A stretch of DNA of 64,000 nt from Pisolithus tinctorius. Its lineage: Eukaryota; Basidiomycota; Agaricomycetes; Boletales; Pisolithaceae. The stretch lies in NCBI GenBank assembly GCA_024663395.1, contig JANFAH010000004.1:3224001-3288000 (forward strand). Reading direction: 5' to 3'. The notes beneath the pieces are model-generated. The model saw only the letters and a program-made list of their open reading frames with translations, ran no database searches and was not told the origin of the DNA. The position numbers and the translations under genes were made by a program. Numbering within the stretch: the stretch's first letter is position 1; each line of letters opens with the position of its first letter. This document shows positions 1 to 12,649 of the stretch, one piece after another.

Positions 1-27
1 TGCACTATCCACCTGTTGCCTCACCTG

Positions 28-776
28 TCATCCAGTCCCCCTCATAGACTCCCCTGCTTCAGTGTCACTCAGCACATGGTCTTGACCTTCACCTACCGCC
101 CTTGCTGTCTGTCTGTGCATACACATTGAAGGTTCTCTTGCCAACCTTTCCACCTTGAGCTGCACCCTCAACTCTACCCTCTCCTGGTAGTCTTCGAAGA
201 TGTCATCTATGTGGATCCATCTCTTCTCCACTGGGCACTGGAGGTCAGTGATGGTGATGACACCTGGGACTAGAAGGTTTTGGCACATCGCAGATTCCTC
301 AGTGTAGTCCCACATGCACTCATTGCAAACCTTCAGTATGGTAATCCCATTGTCATTGATGTATTTCCACCATGAGCAAATGCCAGCCTGTGGAACTCTA
401 TCAACATGCAACACACTGCAGTGGAAGGTTTACTCACCCAAGTCTTGTCCCAGTCCTCCACCCATGCGTAGATCATATCCAAACTCTCCTCTGGCTGTGG
501 TGCCATCTCAATCAGGTCCCAGATGTGCCCTAGAGCTTCTGAGAGTGCTGTGGTTGCCTGGTCCTTCATGCTGAATACAGGGCATGTGTCATTGACAGAG
601 TAAGCTTGCATAGTAGTTGGTGAGGGTAGTGAGAATCTGAGAGTGAGGAGGTGGAGTAACAAGGGTGAATCTGACGATGAGACAGTTTCTGGGCGAGTTT
701 TTAATTCTGTAGGGCTGTTGCTGATGTGTTCACCATGTGCAGAGTTTTTGCTCACACAAGGTGCATGGCCAAACAT
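28..776 (-). pseudogene. Unrecognised intron-containing gene remnant, C-terminal part
   Basis: I do not recognise this protein. On the minus strand an exon ending at 438 (reading ..VEDWDKTW) is followed by a 50 bp intron, 437-388, with GTGAGT donor and CCACAG acceptor. The next exon, 387-28, continues in phase 0 (AGICSWWKYINDNG..) to a stop at 28-30. The second exon has a short aromatic and cysteine-containing segment (SWWKYIND, CNECMWDY) and then a charged, probably helical stretch. Splicing restores one frame across two frames, which supports a real former gene. The upstream part (752-1111, and perhaps 1841-2392) lies in shifted frames, so the gene is probably broken. Neighbours are all transposable elements, so it may be a transposon-carried gene. 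Confidence 0.4.
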
Positions 777-1111
777 GAGCCATCTTTGTTTATGTCACCT
801 GCTGAATCTCTGCTGCCCTTCTGTTGTGACTCAATGACCTCTGACTGAGGATGGTCAGCATTTGAAGACCCTGGGAGGTGTAGGGAGTGGTATACTCCCT
901 GAGGCTGAAATAGGGATGACAACACCAAAATTCTGCTGTTACCAAAGTCAACCCCTATCAGAGCATCTGCCTCATGCATCTGCCTTGTGCACTGCCTTGC
1001 CCATTGAACCTTTGGAGCTCCCCTGTCCATCAATAACACACACCAGTCATTGTCCCAGAATTCCATGTCAACATCAACCTGACATACATCTATCCAGAAT
1101 TCTGCAGTCAT
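752..1111 (-). pseudogene. Possible upstream exon fragment of the same minus-strand gene
   Basis: A 119-codon open stretch on the minus strand contains DVDMEFWDNDWCVLLMD and DALIGVDFGNSRILV, which look like protein sequence rather than random translation. It overlaps the next downstream fragment in another frame, so at least one frameshift or intron lies near 750-850. No family is recognised. 1112-1840 between this fragment and the next holds only scattered short frames and nothing I can support. Confidence 0.25.
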
Positions 1112-1840
1112 GTTGCCTCAACCTTTGCCTTGCCACATAGCTGGGAAATCACACAGATCATCAGTAAAAACTCCAGTTACCCCTCTTGTTCTTCTCCCAC
1201 AAACCTCTCTCCACAATGCGAGTACCCCTTTGCATCTATGGCCTCTATCCTTCGCATTCCACCCCATGGTATGATGTACACTTGTCCTGTTGGAAGATAC
1301 CTGTCTTTTCCCATTTGTTTTTCTTGGTTACTACTTAACAGTTTGTCTTCACACAATTCTATATGGCTTTGACATCTGACCTGTTTCCCTCTTTGTTTTT
1401 TGGAATTTTGCTTTACCTGCCCCACATTTCTCCAATCAGTACCTTACTATCCTTGTACTATATAAGTCTGCCTCAGCAACGAAAAAGAATCATCATCTTT
1501 TGGGACTCACAATCTGTGTCATATGCAAGTCTAAAGTGTTCAAAGAGTCCTTGCATCCTGTGTCTGCTGTGTATCTGTGTCTTTGTGTCCTTAATCTGCT
1601 AGTTCCTCATTTCCCCTCCCATGCACCTAATTTGTCTCAGAGTTACTTCATCGGGTCAAGATCATCACTTGGAATTTCAAAAGCAAGTCTATTCCTACCT
1701 ACAACTCTGCAGAATTAAATTTCATGCCCAACATTTGACTCTTCAACCAACTCTACCATCACACTCTACATCTCCTTCCTACTCAGCACCCCTTGGGTTG
1801 AGCCTAGGGGTTTCCCCTACAGCTTTCCCCTATTTGCATG

Positions 1841-2392
1841 CTACCCAGAGGTAGTGTCCCCCAGCACAGGTGTCAGAACAGGATTACTTGGAGGAACATA
1901 TGGTTTCACAGCAGTGGGTGTTGGCACAGGTGCAGAAGGCTTGGATGCCTGGCAAGCAGCATGTGAACTTTGAACACCAGGGGAAATTATTTCCTCCTCA
2001 ACAGTGGCTGCACAAGGATCTACTTGTGGAGGGTTGGCCAGACATGCTGTGGGTTGTGCTGTAATCTCTACCCTGTTGAAGTGGGCTTTCTTTCCACAGG
2101 ACATGACTGCACCCTTGTTACCTTTGTCTGCCTGATAGGTAGCCCAAGCTTGGGTGACATATGCCTGGAAGTCAGGGTTGTCTAAGTCAGCAGCTGATTC
2201 ATCTATGTCCTGGACAGTGTTTAGAAAGGCAGATGGCTGGATCTCCAACTGCATGTCAACTTCAGGGTGGGCAATGCAGAAGAGGTTAGCTGTGCCCTGT
2301 GGAGCTGAGTTCCATGGGGCAGAGGGAGTTGCAGCACATGCACTGGCCTGGTCTCTGTCAGGCATGACACAGTCAACAGCTTCTTTCAGCAA
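1841..2392 (-). pseudogene. Hypothetical protein fragment, Ala/Pro-rich C-terminus
   Basis: A 183-codon minus-strand frame. The first half is mixed and acidic (DIDESAADLDNPDFQAYV followed by TQAWATYQADKGNK). The second half is rich in Ala, Pro, Ser and Thr and probably disordered. It could be the N-terminal exon of the gene whose C-terminus lies at 28-776, as strand and order agree, but I cannot join them. No catalytic motif is visible. The LINE begins on the opposite strand a few hundred bases downstream. Confidence 0.3.
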
Positions 2393-2857
2393 GTCACATT
2401 CAGGGAAGCACAGAATTCAGCTTCTGTCTGCAAGATAGAGATGGTTGTCAGATTGCTCCTTGACTCCACTCCACATGGCACCCTGACTAGGACCCCAAAA
2501 TCATGACAGCCCCAGCAGAGGCCCATCACAGGCACTAGTGACATACAGTAGTGTTCTTTAGGATTACAACCCCAAAAACCCATCACCCAACTCTCCAACT
2601 CCCATAATCAGTAGGACCACCCTACACTTGATGATCCATGACCACGACAGGACAAACATCCTTGAGGTCAGGTCCCCATGCCACATCAGGCCCCCTGCCA
2701 GGACCCCATACATTTGGTGTGGCCCCACCTGGCAAAACAACCCATAGCAGTGGCATACACTCAATAACATTATCAACAACCCAGATGTGGAACTCAAAGA
2801 TGTAGAATCAGCAAGAACTCTCCTAGACCAAGCATACACGATCCAAGGAGAGCAGCC

Positions 2858-4459
2858 TTGCCAGAACATATCTCCCAAGTACTCTTCTACATATTGCAAG
2901 CCAAGGGAGTTAACAACACATTATGCTCAATCATTCATGCCACAGCTTTCCTTGTCAGGGAGCTGACAGTACCAGCTTTGGCCAACTCCATCACCAGGGC
3001 AGTCACAGACAAGCTCGAAAGTTTGGTACTGATCATGATCTCCCCCCATGTAGGAAAGATCTTAGCAACCACCAACAACCTAGAGAAGATCAATGAGAAA
3101 GCAAGTGAAAATGTCCAGTTGATCAATGCCAAGCTCAGCAAAACTATTGATCCATCACCCACCACCACTGCCCATCCAAACATTAACCATCTGGAAGATA
3201 AAGTACAAAGTCTTGCTGACAATGTAGGAATGGTTAAATCAGCACTCAAAGAAGTCAATATCCTCCTCAAAACCAATGCTCCCCTGGTTCCCTTCCCTGT
3301 ATCTTACAGGGATGCTCTTGCAACAGCAACAGTCAACCCAAACCAGATCCTGCTTGGAACTCGTCCCACCCTGGAACTCACTAGGGCTCATGCAGCCATC
3401 AAAGAAAGGCAACTGCTACTAGAACTCAACAGTGACCACCTGCTCCTTGATGAAACAACCAGCAGAGAATCATCTGTCAACCTCATTAAACAAGCAATCG
3501 ACATGGTAGATCACATCCACGGTCCAGGCCCCCAACTCAAGTCCATCACCTGCCTACACAACAACTGTATCCTGCTCGAACTCAACAGCCAGGAGTCTGC
3601 AATGTGGATCAGAGACACACCAAACAGAAATGTCTTCCTGGAGAAATTAGGAGGAACGGCAATGATCAAGGACAGACAGTATAGTATAGTCATACCATTC
3701 CTTCCCATCACCACTGAACTAGACAGCCCCAACACTCTATGCAGGATGGAAAACAAGAATAACATCCAGTCTGGGTCAATATCGCACATCAAATGGATTA
3801 AGGACCCTGCAAAATGCTTGCCCACCCAGAAAGTAGCCCATGCCCATGCCTTCAGCACCTCGCCTGACACAGCCAACTGCCTCCTGAGGGATGGCTTCTA
3901 CTGGGGTCTAGACAGGCTCCACCCATACAAGGACAAAAGGGAACCAGTATGGTGCCTTAAATGTCAACAAACAGGCCATCTGGCAAAGGACTGCAAATAA
4001 ATGGAAGACACATGCAGCCTGTGCACCCTACCACACCATGTGCAAGAATGCACCTCCCTTATGGTTTTCTGCATTAACTGCCAAAACAACACCCACCCCA
4101 GCAATGACAGGCAATGCCCCAACTTCATCAGATGCTGCAATATGCTACATGACCACACCCTGGAGATCACAATGCCATACTTCCCCACTTTGGAGGAGTG
4201 GACACAAGTAGAGCTACCCCCATGCCCTCTAGACCCCATAAAACAGACCAGACCCCCTCCAAACCCATTTGCTGCCCAGGGACAATTAAGACAAATGACC
4301 CTAGGCAAGGCCATGAATGTCTGCACCCACATCCCCAAACAAGGTCAACATAACATGATACAAGGAGGCAGATCCCTGCCCCAGTTTCCAGCCTGCCCTG
4401 ATGTCAACCACACTAGCCAACCCCCCCCCCCCCCCAACCCCTCCTCTAATGATGTCTGA
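2858..4459 (+). pseudogene. LINE ORF1 (gag-like RNA-binding protein), interrupted
   Basis: One frame runs through 2858-4459 with a single in-frame TAA at 3998-4000. The middle part is helical and probably coiled coil (residues about 60-130). The zinc-knuckle segment begins just before the stop (CLKCQQTGHLAKDCK, CX2CX4HX4C) and continues after it (CSLC, then CINCQNNTHPSNDRQCP). The C-terminus is Pro-rich with a run of 15 C at 4421-4435. ORF1 proteins of this type bind the element RNA. The open frame starts at a TTG, and homologous reading in another frame continues upstream (around LLDQAYTIQGEQPC), so the true N-terminus is frameshifted away. ORF2 begins overlapping the ORF1 end. Confidence 0.75.
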
Positions 4460-5777
4460 AAACCATACTCAAGATGACACACTGACCAAACTACAAATAT
4501 GGCAACAAAACCTTAATACTTCCCATATAGCACTACATTCACTAATCAACAGCCAAATAGCCAAGGAATGGGACATAGTTGCATTACAAGAACCCCTGAC
4601 AACGAAACTAGCACAGGGTGCAAAAGCCCCAGGCAGTAACTTTGATAAATTTGAAAATTAGCACTAACACTTGGGAGCAGGTCAACTTCCTGTCTGCAGA
4701 CGTGGTGGTTACAAGACTGAGAATGACAAAGGGAATGTACATGCTGTTTACCATATACAATGACTGCAAGCATGACCACATGGTGGAAGGTATGGGATCC
4801 TTCCTAACAGTGAACATAAGGGACATCAGAAAGGATGAAGGCAATGGAATGATATGGGTAGGAGACTTCAACAGACACCACCCCATGTGGGATGAAGAAC
4901 ACAATCACCACCTGTTCATGGCCTCTGCAATCGCATCAGCACACAAGCTACTAGAACTAGTAGCAGACTATGGCATGGTCCAGGCCCTGCCACACTCCAG
5001 TCCTCCTCCTCAGGGAATTGGACATGCCCAGATAATGTGTTCTGTACAGAGTCTATGCTAGTGGATCTATCCAAGTGTGACACAAGTCCAGAAGACCACA
5101 GTCCCAACACTGATCATCTCCTGGTGCTGACACTACTCGATATGATCCTCACTCCATCATCGACACCCCCATCCTTTAACTTCAGGGAGGTTGATTGGAA
5201 GAAGTTCAACAGCTTGCTCAAAGCTGAGCTGGCGAAGATTGGCCCCCCAGCAACTATAACTAGTGAACCAGAGTTCCAAAGAATGGCCAGAGGCATAGAC
5301 AAGGCCCTGTGCAGGACCATGGAGAAGGAGGTTCCAAGGATGTGCCTGCACCCTCACAGAAAAAGATGGTGGACGAAGGAACTGATGACCTTGCATAATG
5401 AGCTAAAAATGCTAAGTAAAGCATCACACATGTTCCATGCAATACATGATCACCCCAGTCACAGCCAACAAAGGATGAAAGCCAAGGAGTACGATAGGGC
5501 CATTCAGTCTGCCAAAAAGAACCACTGGAGGGACTGGCTCAAAGAGGCAAACAGCAATGACCTCTGGATGGCAAACAAGTACATATCCAAGCCCTATGGA
5601 GATGGCAGCAATGCTTGCATACCAACACTTAAAAAACTAGATGACAATGGAGTCTCAACCACACTCAGCACCAATGAGGACAAAAGTCAAGCCTTCGCAC
5701 AGGTGCTCTTCCCACCCCCTCCACCCCAGTCCTTGGTACCACAGGACTACAGCTACCCACCACTGGAAGTGCAGTGA
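4401..5777 (+). pseudogene. LINE ORF2, endonuclease domain and linker (frameshifted)
   Basis: This is the N-terminal apurinic-type (EEP) endonuclease of LINE ORF2, which nicks target DNA to prime reverse transcription. Visible motifs in order are LQIWQQNLNTS (catalytic Asn region), WDIVALQEP (catalytic Glu), WVGDFNRHHPMWDEE (Asp/Asn/His) and PNTDHLLV (the final D-H). They lie in three frames, so there are frameshifts near 4640 and 5040. The stretch 5160-5777 is the linker before RT, with a typical WW and Lys-rich segment (RWWTKELMTLHNELK). In-frame TGA codons near 5776 and 5805 separate it from the RT piece. Confidence 0.8.
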
Positions 5778-5807
5778 TCAACCATCATGAAGGACCAGCT
5801 CGCTTGA

Positions 5808-6214
5808 ATGATCAAAAACCTCAGCCCATACAAGGCCCCAGGGCCCGATGGGGTGGCCAACATAGTATTTCAAAAATCTCCAGTCCTGGCAAGCTACTCA
5901 CTACACCTCTTTAACACAGTGTTCATGTTGCAGACCTATTATGACCCTTGGAGAGAATCAACAATGGTAATTCTCTGTAAACCCAGCAAAGCAGACTACA
6001 CCACACCGAAGGCCTATTGCCCCATCGCACTCCTCAACACCACTGCTAAACTTCTCTCAGAAATCATAGCAGAAAACACCACATACATCCTCGAGAAACA
6101 CCAACTACTCCCAGGCACACACTTCAGTGGTAGGCCAGGCCATTCAACCAAAGATTCACTGATTTTACTAGAGTCCATGATACAACATGCCTGGTGACAA
6201 AAGCAAGTGGTTTC
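5808..6214 (+). pseudogene. LINE ORF2, N-terminal half of reverse transcriptase
   Basis: Non-LTR RT motifs 0 to 2 are clear: YKAPGPDGVANIVF, then CPIALLNTTAKLLSEIIAE, then HFSGRPGHSTKDSLILL. An in-frame TGA at 6195-6197 follows IQHAW, and the reading continues as QKQVVS to 6214, where the Ty3-A 5' LTR begins. The catalytic motif A (FxD) that should follow at once is absent from the window, so sequence was lost at this junction. Confidence 0.85.
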
Positions 6215-7488
6215 TGTTATGTTTCACCCCTGTCTTTTCTTCTTTTGCTGTATGATTACCTTGTGCTTGATCTGTTGGACTATCTTTCCTTTTAGAGCCA
6301 TCTTCTCTCTGATCCAATGGCTCTCTATTTCCACCACTAGCATTGTTTGCTCCATACATGCTTAAAACATGTGTCGTTATTGTTCAACCAATAGCATCAT
6401 CACCTTGTTACATGTGGATGCCTCATGGTCCATCTCTTGTAGTATTTAGACTGCCAGTGTCAAAGTTGGACAACACCCCTGACTTCCTCTTAGGGCAGAG
6501 TAGGAGCAGGTTGGGCTGTGGAGTACAGTGGTCAAAGTCTGAAGTGAATCTGACCACTGGGTGGTGAGATATTTGATGAACAGTGAGTGGAGGGGTGTGG
6601 AGGAAAGTTTCAGAGGCTGAGGTCAGAGTTGGAGTCAGAGGTCAGAGGTTGGAGGTCAGATGAGAGGGCATTGGGTTCAGCTAGTGCACTGCCCCCTTGC
6701 ACGAGCTCAGCCCTCATATTTCAGAGGTGGAGCGGACTCAGAGGGAGTGGAGATGAAACTCCAGAGGGAACTGAGAGGGAGTTGAAGGTGGGGACTTTAT
6801 TCAATATTTGTACTGATTACATTGGAGTACTACGTGGCCTTATATATGATGTAGGTCAAGGGCAGTGCAGTGCAGAATGTAAACCAATAAGTGTATAATG
6901 GGTTAGCAGTCCCTCCAACACAAGGGATAGAGGGTAGGGATGATGGGGACCTTAACTGAGACAAGGAAACTACCACAATGAGGAAGAGAGGGTAAATACC
7001 AAAGGAGCAGAAGAATGGAGAAAAACTGACACAAGGGCAGAACCCTATCTAGAATGCAGGGCCACAAGTCCGACAGCCCATGTGACCAACCTCAGGGTGG
7101 AGTTGAGCAGAGTTGGTCAGAACATGGACAGGGGACCTCGGAGAGGCATGGAGATGTGTCGGGAGGGTTGGAGGAGCGCAGGAACATGTCAGAAGAGGGT
7201 GGAGAAGTGCAGGAACATGTCAGAGGAGGGTGGAGTAGGTGTTAGGGGCTTACATTGGTGTCATGGTCATGACAGCCAGCTCAAGTCCTGGAACCCCAGA
7301 CTTGAGATGCTCAATCATACACAGCATTCTTTCAGAACTTCGCCCTCAGTGTCCTTAGCCCGGACCACTCTTACAGGCATTGCCTAAATCCTTCATCATT
7401 TACAAAGGTTACTGCAGCCATTGCTCAGTAGGAACCCATTGTCTGCATTTGAGCTCTCCCTACATCTTGACTTCAGTTGAGCATAACA
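6215..7488 (+). repeat. 5' LTR of Ty3-A (family LTR-1, 452 bp), split by a solo LTR
   Basis: The LTR consists of 6215-6457 plus 7280-7488 and runs TGTTATG..CATAACA. It matches, in reverse orientation, the two solo LTRs at 24722-25175 and 26664-27112. The TATA-like box is GTATTTAG at 6442-6449 and the predicted transcript start is AGACTTGAGAT at 7298-7308. Between them sits a solo LTR of another family, so this promoter is physically broken. The element's own primer site follows at 7491. No second LTR of this element remains. Confidence 0.85.
6458..7274 (-). repeat. Solo LTR of the Ty3-D family (LTR-2, diverged, 817 bp) nested in LTR-1
   Basis: Begins TGTCAAAG and ends CATGACA, with the 5 bp target GCCAG duplicated at 6453-6457 and 7275-7279. 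It is a diverged copy of the 714 bp LTRs at 35035 and 42422; for example, the stretch around the CCCCCTTGCACGA motif is recognisable. It has lost most CpGs, and the predicted start 11-mer AGTACGAATAT has become AGTACAAATAT. Sense is minus, as in Ty3-D. No internal sequence remains, so it arose by LTR-LTR recombination. Confidence 0.85.
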
Positions 7489-7490
7489 AA

Positions 7491-7501
7491 AGCTCAAGTC
7501 T
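7491..7501 (+). promoter_or_regulatory. Putative self-primer binding site of Ty3-A
   Basis: AGCTCAAGTCT lies 2 nt after the LTR end. It is the exact reverse complement of AGACTTGAGCT, found 33 nt downstream of the TATA-like box in family LTR-1 (seen intact in the solo LTR copies). The copy in this LTR has one mismatch (AGACTTGAGAT). Confidence 0.7.
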
Positions 7502-7532
7502 CCCAGCCTTTGGCTGAATTGGTCACTGTTTA

Positions 7533-10500
7533 GTGTACCACCACAAACCCCCAAAACAATCGACATTGGGCACCACAAGACCCACTCATGAAGAATTGAC
7601 ATCTGATGAAGAACAGGAGAGCACTGTCACAGACACCTCCTCCAACAAACCCAAACAACCAGATAGAGGATTTACCTCAGGTATCCTCTTGAACCTTTTC
7701 ACTCAGTCACTCACCACACTCAGCACACCCATCCCACCAGTACCTGCTGTCACTCTTCCTACACCCCCACCCCCACCCCAGAACACAATGTCCAGTTCAT
7801 CATCGAAGGCAACAACTGGTGCTACCACCATCAAAGCCACCAAATCCCCAGATTGTACTATGCAAATCCCCATTATACTTTATGCATCAGAAAGAACTGG
7901 AAAAGCCATCAACACTACCACACTGGTTGACTCCAGTGCTGAAATATCATGTATTGACTGGGGATTCATGCAAAAGCACCAAATTCCTACTCAATGACTT
8001 GCAGAACCCATCCTTGCCAAAAACATGGATGGAACTCAAAATTCCAAGGGAAAAATCCTGTTTTCCACCACTCTCTACTTCAGGATTGAAGGACTCTTCC
8101 ATCAGTCTTTCTTCCACATTATCAACTGTGAAATGGAAAATGTCATCTTAGGCCTCCCTTGGCTTCAAGAGAACAACCCCATTGTCAACTGGAGAATGGG
8201 GACCCTCTCCATTGATGAAAAGACCAACTGGTCTAAAGAGTTAAAATGCAACATCTCTTCTGTTGCAGTTGAAGAACCCACCATGAATCTTGTGTCCCCT
8301 GCTGAAAAGAAAGGGATAAACAAGTTCATGGATTGTGAGGAACCTGAAGATGAAACCATCTGTGCACACTTCATGATGTTGGTTGGAAAACTTGTAGAAG
8401 AAACCAAGAAGATTAATCCAAACAACAGTCTTCTTTGAAAAATCACCATGGCTACTGAATTAGCCCAAGAAGAGCACAAGAAGAAACTGAAGGCTGTCCT
8501 CCCTGAAGACCATAGACTTCACCTCAGTTTTTGAAAAACCCTCTGATGGGGTTTTACCTCCATTGTGACCCTATGACCATGCCATCAATCTTGTTGAGGA
8601 CTTTGTCCCCAAGGTGGCTAAAGCATATCCACTCTCCCCCTCCAAAAGAGAATCTGCAGAGAGATTCATCAAAGAAAATCTTCGAGAGGGAAAGATCTGC
8701 CCCTCAAAGTCTCCTCAGGCCACACCCTTCTTCTTTGTGGGAAAGAAAGATGGCTCCCTTCGCCCCTGCCAAGATTACTGATATCTGAACAAAAACACAG
8801 TGAAGGATGCATACCCCCTTCCCCTTATTTTAGATCTCATCGATAAACTCAAAGGAGCATCTATCTTCACAAAGATGGATGTAAGATCAGGCTACAATAA
8901 TGTCTGCATCAAAGAAGGAGACCAATGGAAAGCTGCATTCATCATGCACAAAGGACTTTTCAAACCAACTGTCATGTTCTTTGGGTTGTGCAACTCCCCT
9001 GCTACCTTCCAACAATTCATGAATGACTTGTTCCAAGATATGATTGCTAAAGGGTGGCTGGTCGTATACATGGATGTCCTCCTTATCTTCTCCACCAACC
9101 CAGAAGAACATAAACAGAGAACTCATCATGTTCTTGAATGAATGAGGGAACTGTTGCTTCCCCTCAAGTTAGAAAAATGCCACTTTGATCTGACTGGGGT
9201 TGAATACCTTGGATTGATCATTAAAGAAAACACCATCACCATGGACCCTGTTAAGGTCCAAGGCATCGCAGAATGGCCTGTCCTGAAGAAGGTTAAGGAT
9301 GTATGATCCTTCTTAGGTTTTGTGATCTTCTATCAAAGATTCATCCCATACTATTCTGACATTGCCTGACCCCTAATTGACCTGACCAAGAAAACAACTA
9401 CTTGGGAATGGTCAATGAAATGTCAGACTGCCTTTGAACTCCTGAAAAGGATCTTCATGGCACAGCCAACCCTCCAAATGCCTCTTGGCCATTTGCAATG
9501 ACAACTGATGTGTCAAAATACACAGCTGGAGGCATTCTTCTCCAAGAAGATTCCAACAGCCAGTGGCAACCCTGTGCCTTCATCTCTCAGTCATTTAACC
9601 CTGCAGAAAGAAACTACAACATCTATGACAGAGAGCTGCTTGGGGTTATCCAAGGTTTGAAGACCTGGAGGCATTACCTCCATGGATCACCATTCCCAGT
9701 CAAGGTCTTCACTGACCACAAGAATCTGACCTACTTCAAAGCACCCCAGAACCTGAATCGTCACCAGGCTTGTTGGCTCCTTGACCTTGCAGACTTTGAT
9801 TTGCAACTTGAACACATTCCAGGCAAAGACCTGGCTGCTCTGGATGCACTCTCCCATTGACCTGACCATGTTCCTGATGATGATGAAGATAACAAAGGAG
9901 TCACCCTCCTTCTGCAAACATTGTTTGTTGATCTCATTGACATGAACCTCACTCAAAAGGTTGCATCCTCCTCTATGAAAGACCCTGTGGTCCAAACAGC
10001 ACTTCATGCCATTCATGCCATCAAAAACATTGATATGCCACTCCCATTCAAATCCCATCTCTCTGATTGGAGGTTTGATAGTGGAGTGTTGCTCTACAAA
10101 GACCAGATTTACATCCCAGATGATCCCTCTCTCCAATGGACCATCATGTCCAACCACCATGACCACCCCTCCACTAGACACCCCAGTGTCTTGAAAACCC
10201 AACAGCTCATCTCCTCCAAGTTTTGGTGGCCTGGACTCTCCTCTTTTGTCTGAAACTATGTAGAAGGCTGTGCTACATGTCAGCAGAACAAGGTGAACAC
10301 CCACCCAACAACACCACCCCTCATGCCCATCTCTTTGACCTCAACCTGCCTCTTCCAGCAGATCTCCTGTGATCTCATCACTGACCTCCCCTTTTCTAAG
10401 GGATATGACTCTCTCTTGGTTGTGGTAGACCATGGGCTTACTAAGGGGGTAGTTTTAACACCAACCAAGAAAACTGCCTCTGCTGCCAACATTGCAGCAC

Positions 10501-11480
10501 TCTTTTTCAAGAAAGTCTACTCCCATTTTGGGTTGTATGACAAAATCATATCTGACCAAGGCCCTCAGTTTGCCTCTGTGTTTGCAAAAGAACTTGCTTC
10601 CCTCCTCAGATACTCCCTTGCCCTCTCAATGGCATACCACCCTCAGACTGATGGAGAAACAGAACGTGTAAATCAGGAAGTTGAAACATACCTCCAGATC
10701 TTCTGCCAAAATGACCCCACCTCATGGGTGGATAATCTCCCTATGGCAGAGTTTGTGCATAATCACCACCCTCATTCCATCACCCATCAATCACCATTCT
10801 ATCTCATGTACAGGTATGAACTGAAACCCCTTCCATCTCTTATTGCAGAAACCCATCTTCCTGCTGCTGAGTTTAGACTTGAGGAACTCTGAAAGGCTAG
10901 AGAAGAAGCCCTTGCAGCACATGATCTAGCCAGAAAAACCATGAAAGACCACTTGTCATGCCCCTTCACCCCATTCCAAAAAGGTGATAAGGTTTGGCTA
11001 GAAGCATGGAACTTAAAATGTTCCTATGAAAACAGAAAGATTGCCCCAAAATGAGAAGGACCCTTCTCTATTTCTGAAGTCCTATCTCCAATCACCTATT
11101 GCCTCATAATCCCCACACAATGGAAGATCCATGATGTCTTCCACACCTCCCTCCTATTGCCCTATCATGAAAATGACATTCATGGACCGAACTTCCCAGC
11201 TCCACCACCTGACCTGATCAATAAGGAGGAGGAGTACAAAGTTGAGGTGATAGTTGGCCATAAAAGGTCTGGCCATGGACACACTTTTTTAATCAAATGG
11301 AAGGGTTATCCTTCATCCAAAAACTCTTGGCAAAAGGAAACACACCTTGAACATGTGGACATTATGCTCTCCACATATAAGAAACACTTCCCAAAAGACT
11401 TTCCCCCTCAGAAACCACCCACTCAATGCTCTACTTGCACAGTCAGAAACATCACTCTCGAAATGCCTCCTTGTCATCAC
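7533..11480 (+). pseudogene. Ty3-A pol (protease, RT, RNase H, integrase, chromodomain), decayed
   Basis: Chromovirus pol read across several frames. The protease motif is LVDSSAEISCID near 7925 (consensus DSG changed to DSS). RT runs about 8640-9480, with [13 protein letters not shown] and [15 protein letters not shown]. The catalytic box reads YMDV near 9070, so the second Asp is lost. RNase H is 9498-9860 (TTDVSKYTAGG, YDRELLGVI). The integrase zinc finger is about 10150-10285 (HH, then CATC), followed by core D (CDLITDLP), D (SDQGPQFAS) and E (GETERVNQEVE). The chromodomain is about 11235-11390 (FLIKWKGYPSSKNSW). Stops at 8779, 9139, 9304, 9367, 9858, 10251, 10890 and 11052 are all TGA at positions that are Arg in the family. 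There is a frameshift near 9480. Gag is absent and the 3' LTR is missing. Confidence 0.9.
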
Positions 11481-12071
11481 ACCTATCCTTGTGAACTGTA
11501 AAAATGAACTAATGCTAGCCTTCGTAGATGACACTGCCTTTATAGCTATCAGTAAAACCTTTGCAGCAACCCATGCCATCCCATGCAACATGATGGAATG
11601 AGATGATGGCAGTTTCACCTGGTCTGAAGAACACAACTCCCGCTTCAAGACTAGCAAGTTTGCACTCATGGAGTTCATGCTCAGCCACAACAAAACCAGA
11701 CCACTACTAACACTAAGAGACACCACCATAAATCCATCAGCTACTCACAAGTTCCTAGGGATTATGCTCAACCAAGAACCAAGGTGGAGAACACAAGTAG
11801 CACAAGCACTAGCAAAAGGAACAAAGCAGGCCCTCCTGCTACAAAGACTCTCCATGACCTCATGGGGCATCCCCATGAAACAGATGCAATGACTCTATCA
11901 AGCAGTAGTGGTGCCAAAGATAACATATGCAGCATCAGTATGGCTATGCCTGCCCTACACTGGGGACCTCTCCTCCAAATTGAGAGGCTTCAGAGGTATC
12001 ACAGCACACATCACCACAATCCAGAGAACAGCTATCCTAGCAGCAACAGGAGCCATGAGAACCACACCCAC
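11480..12071 (+). pseudogene. LINE ORF2, C-terminal RT and thumb
   Basis: Reading resumes with LAFVDDTAFIAI, the RT motif C catalytic box (FVDD), followed by FTWSEEHNSRFKTSKFAL, HKFLGIMLNQEPRW, and a connection segment ending IQRTAILAATGAMRTTPT. In-frame TGA codons at 11599-11601 and 11890-11892 sit where Arg is expected. The exact join with Ty3-A is uncertain (about 11460-11505). The last five bases, CCCAC at 12067-12071, are the target duplicated by the LARD insertion. Confidence 0.85.
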
Positions 12072-12649
12072 TGTCATATCCATGACTTCCGGACTCGGAC
12101 TCAGCCCAGTCCGGACCCCTAGCCCCTATCTCCGGTCAAGTCCGGTCCTGGTCCAGCCTAGAAAACCCAATCCCAGCCCTAGATAACTCAACTCCGGCCT
12201 GCATAACTCAAGTCCGGTGTTTTACCCCTATCTCCGGTCTGTTTCGGCCTCCCGGCCTTGCACTGCTCCACCCCGGTCCTCCTAGGTCCATGTCCGGGTC
12301 ACCCGGACATAACTCCGGTCTGTTTCCCTTTGTTTGTACTATATTTAGTCTAGCCCGTTCATCTGGCAGCCTCCTAGACCGGTCTCCGGCCCTCTTGTTG
12401 TCGCTTCTCTGGCCTCGGGTTCCCAGAACAGTCCTCGGACTTGACCCTTGCCCCCAAACCCGGCTTGTCCCATTCCAGTCCGAACTACTGGACCTCCGGT
12501 CATTGCTGGCCTGTCTCCCAGCCCTCGGGCTCACCCTTGGCACTGTGTGCACACTCGGACTCACTCCTAGTCATGGGACCTCACTGCATAACCCTCTGAG
12601 CATATTTCCCTATGGAACCTCAAGGGTTCGGTTCCTAAGAGGGGGATAC

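Noticed and set aside
7488..7510. A tRNA-type primer binding site after the LTRs
   Set aside because: No TGG-initial tRNA complement lies at the LTR ends; TGGTGCCAAGGGTT near 20993 first looked like one for Ty3-B but is 42 nt past the LTR end supported by the self-primer rule.
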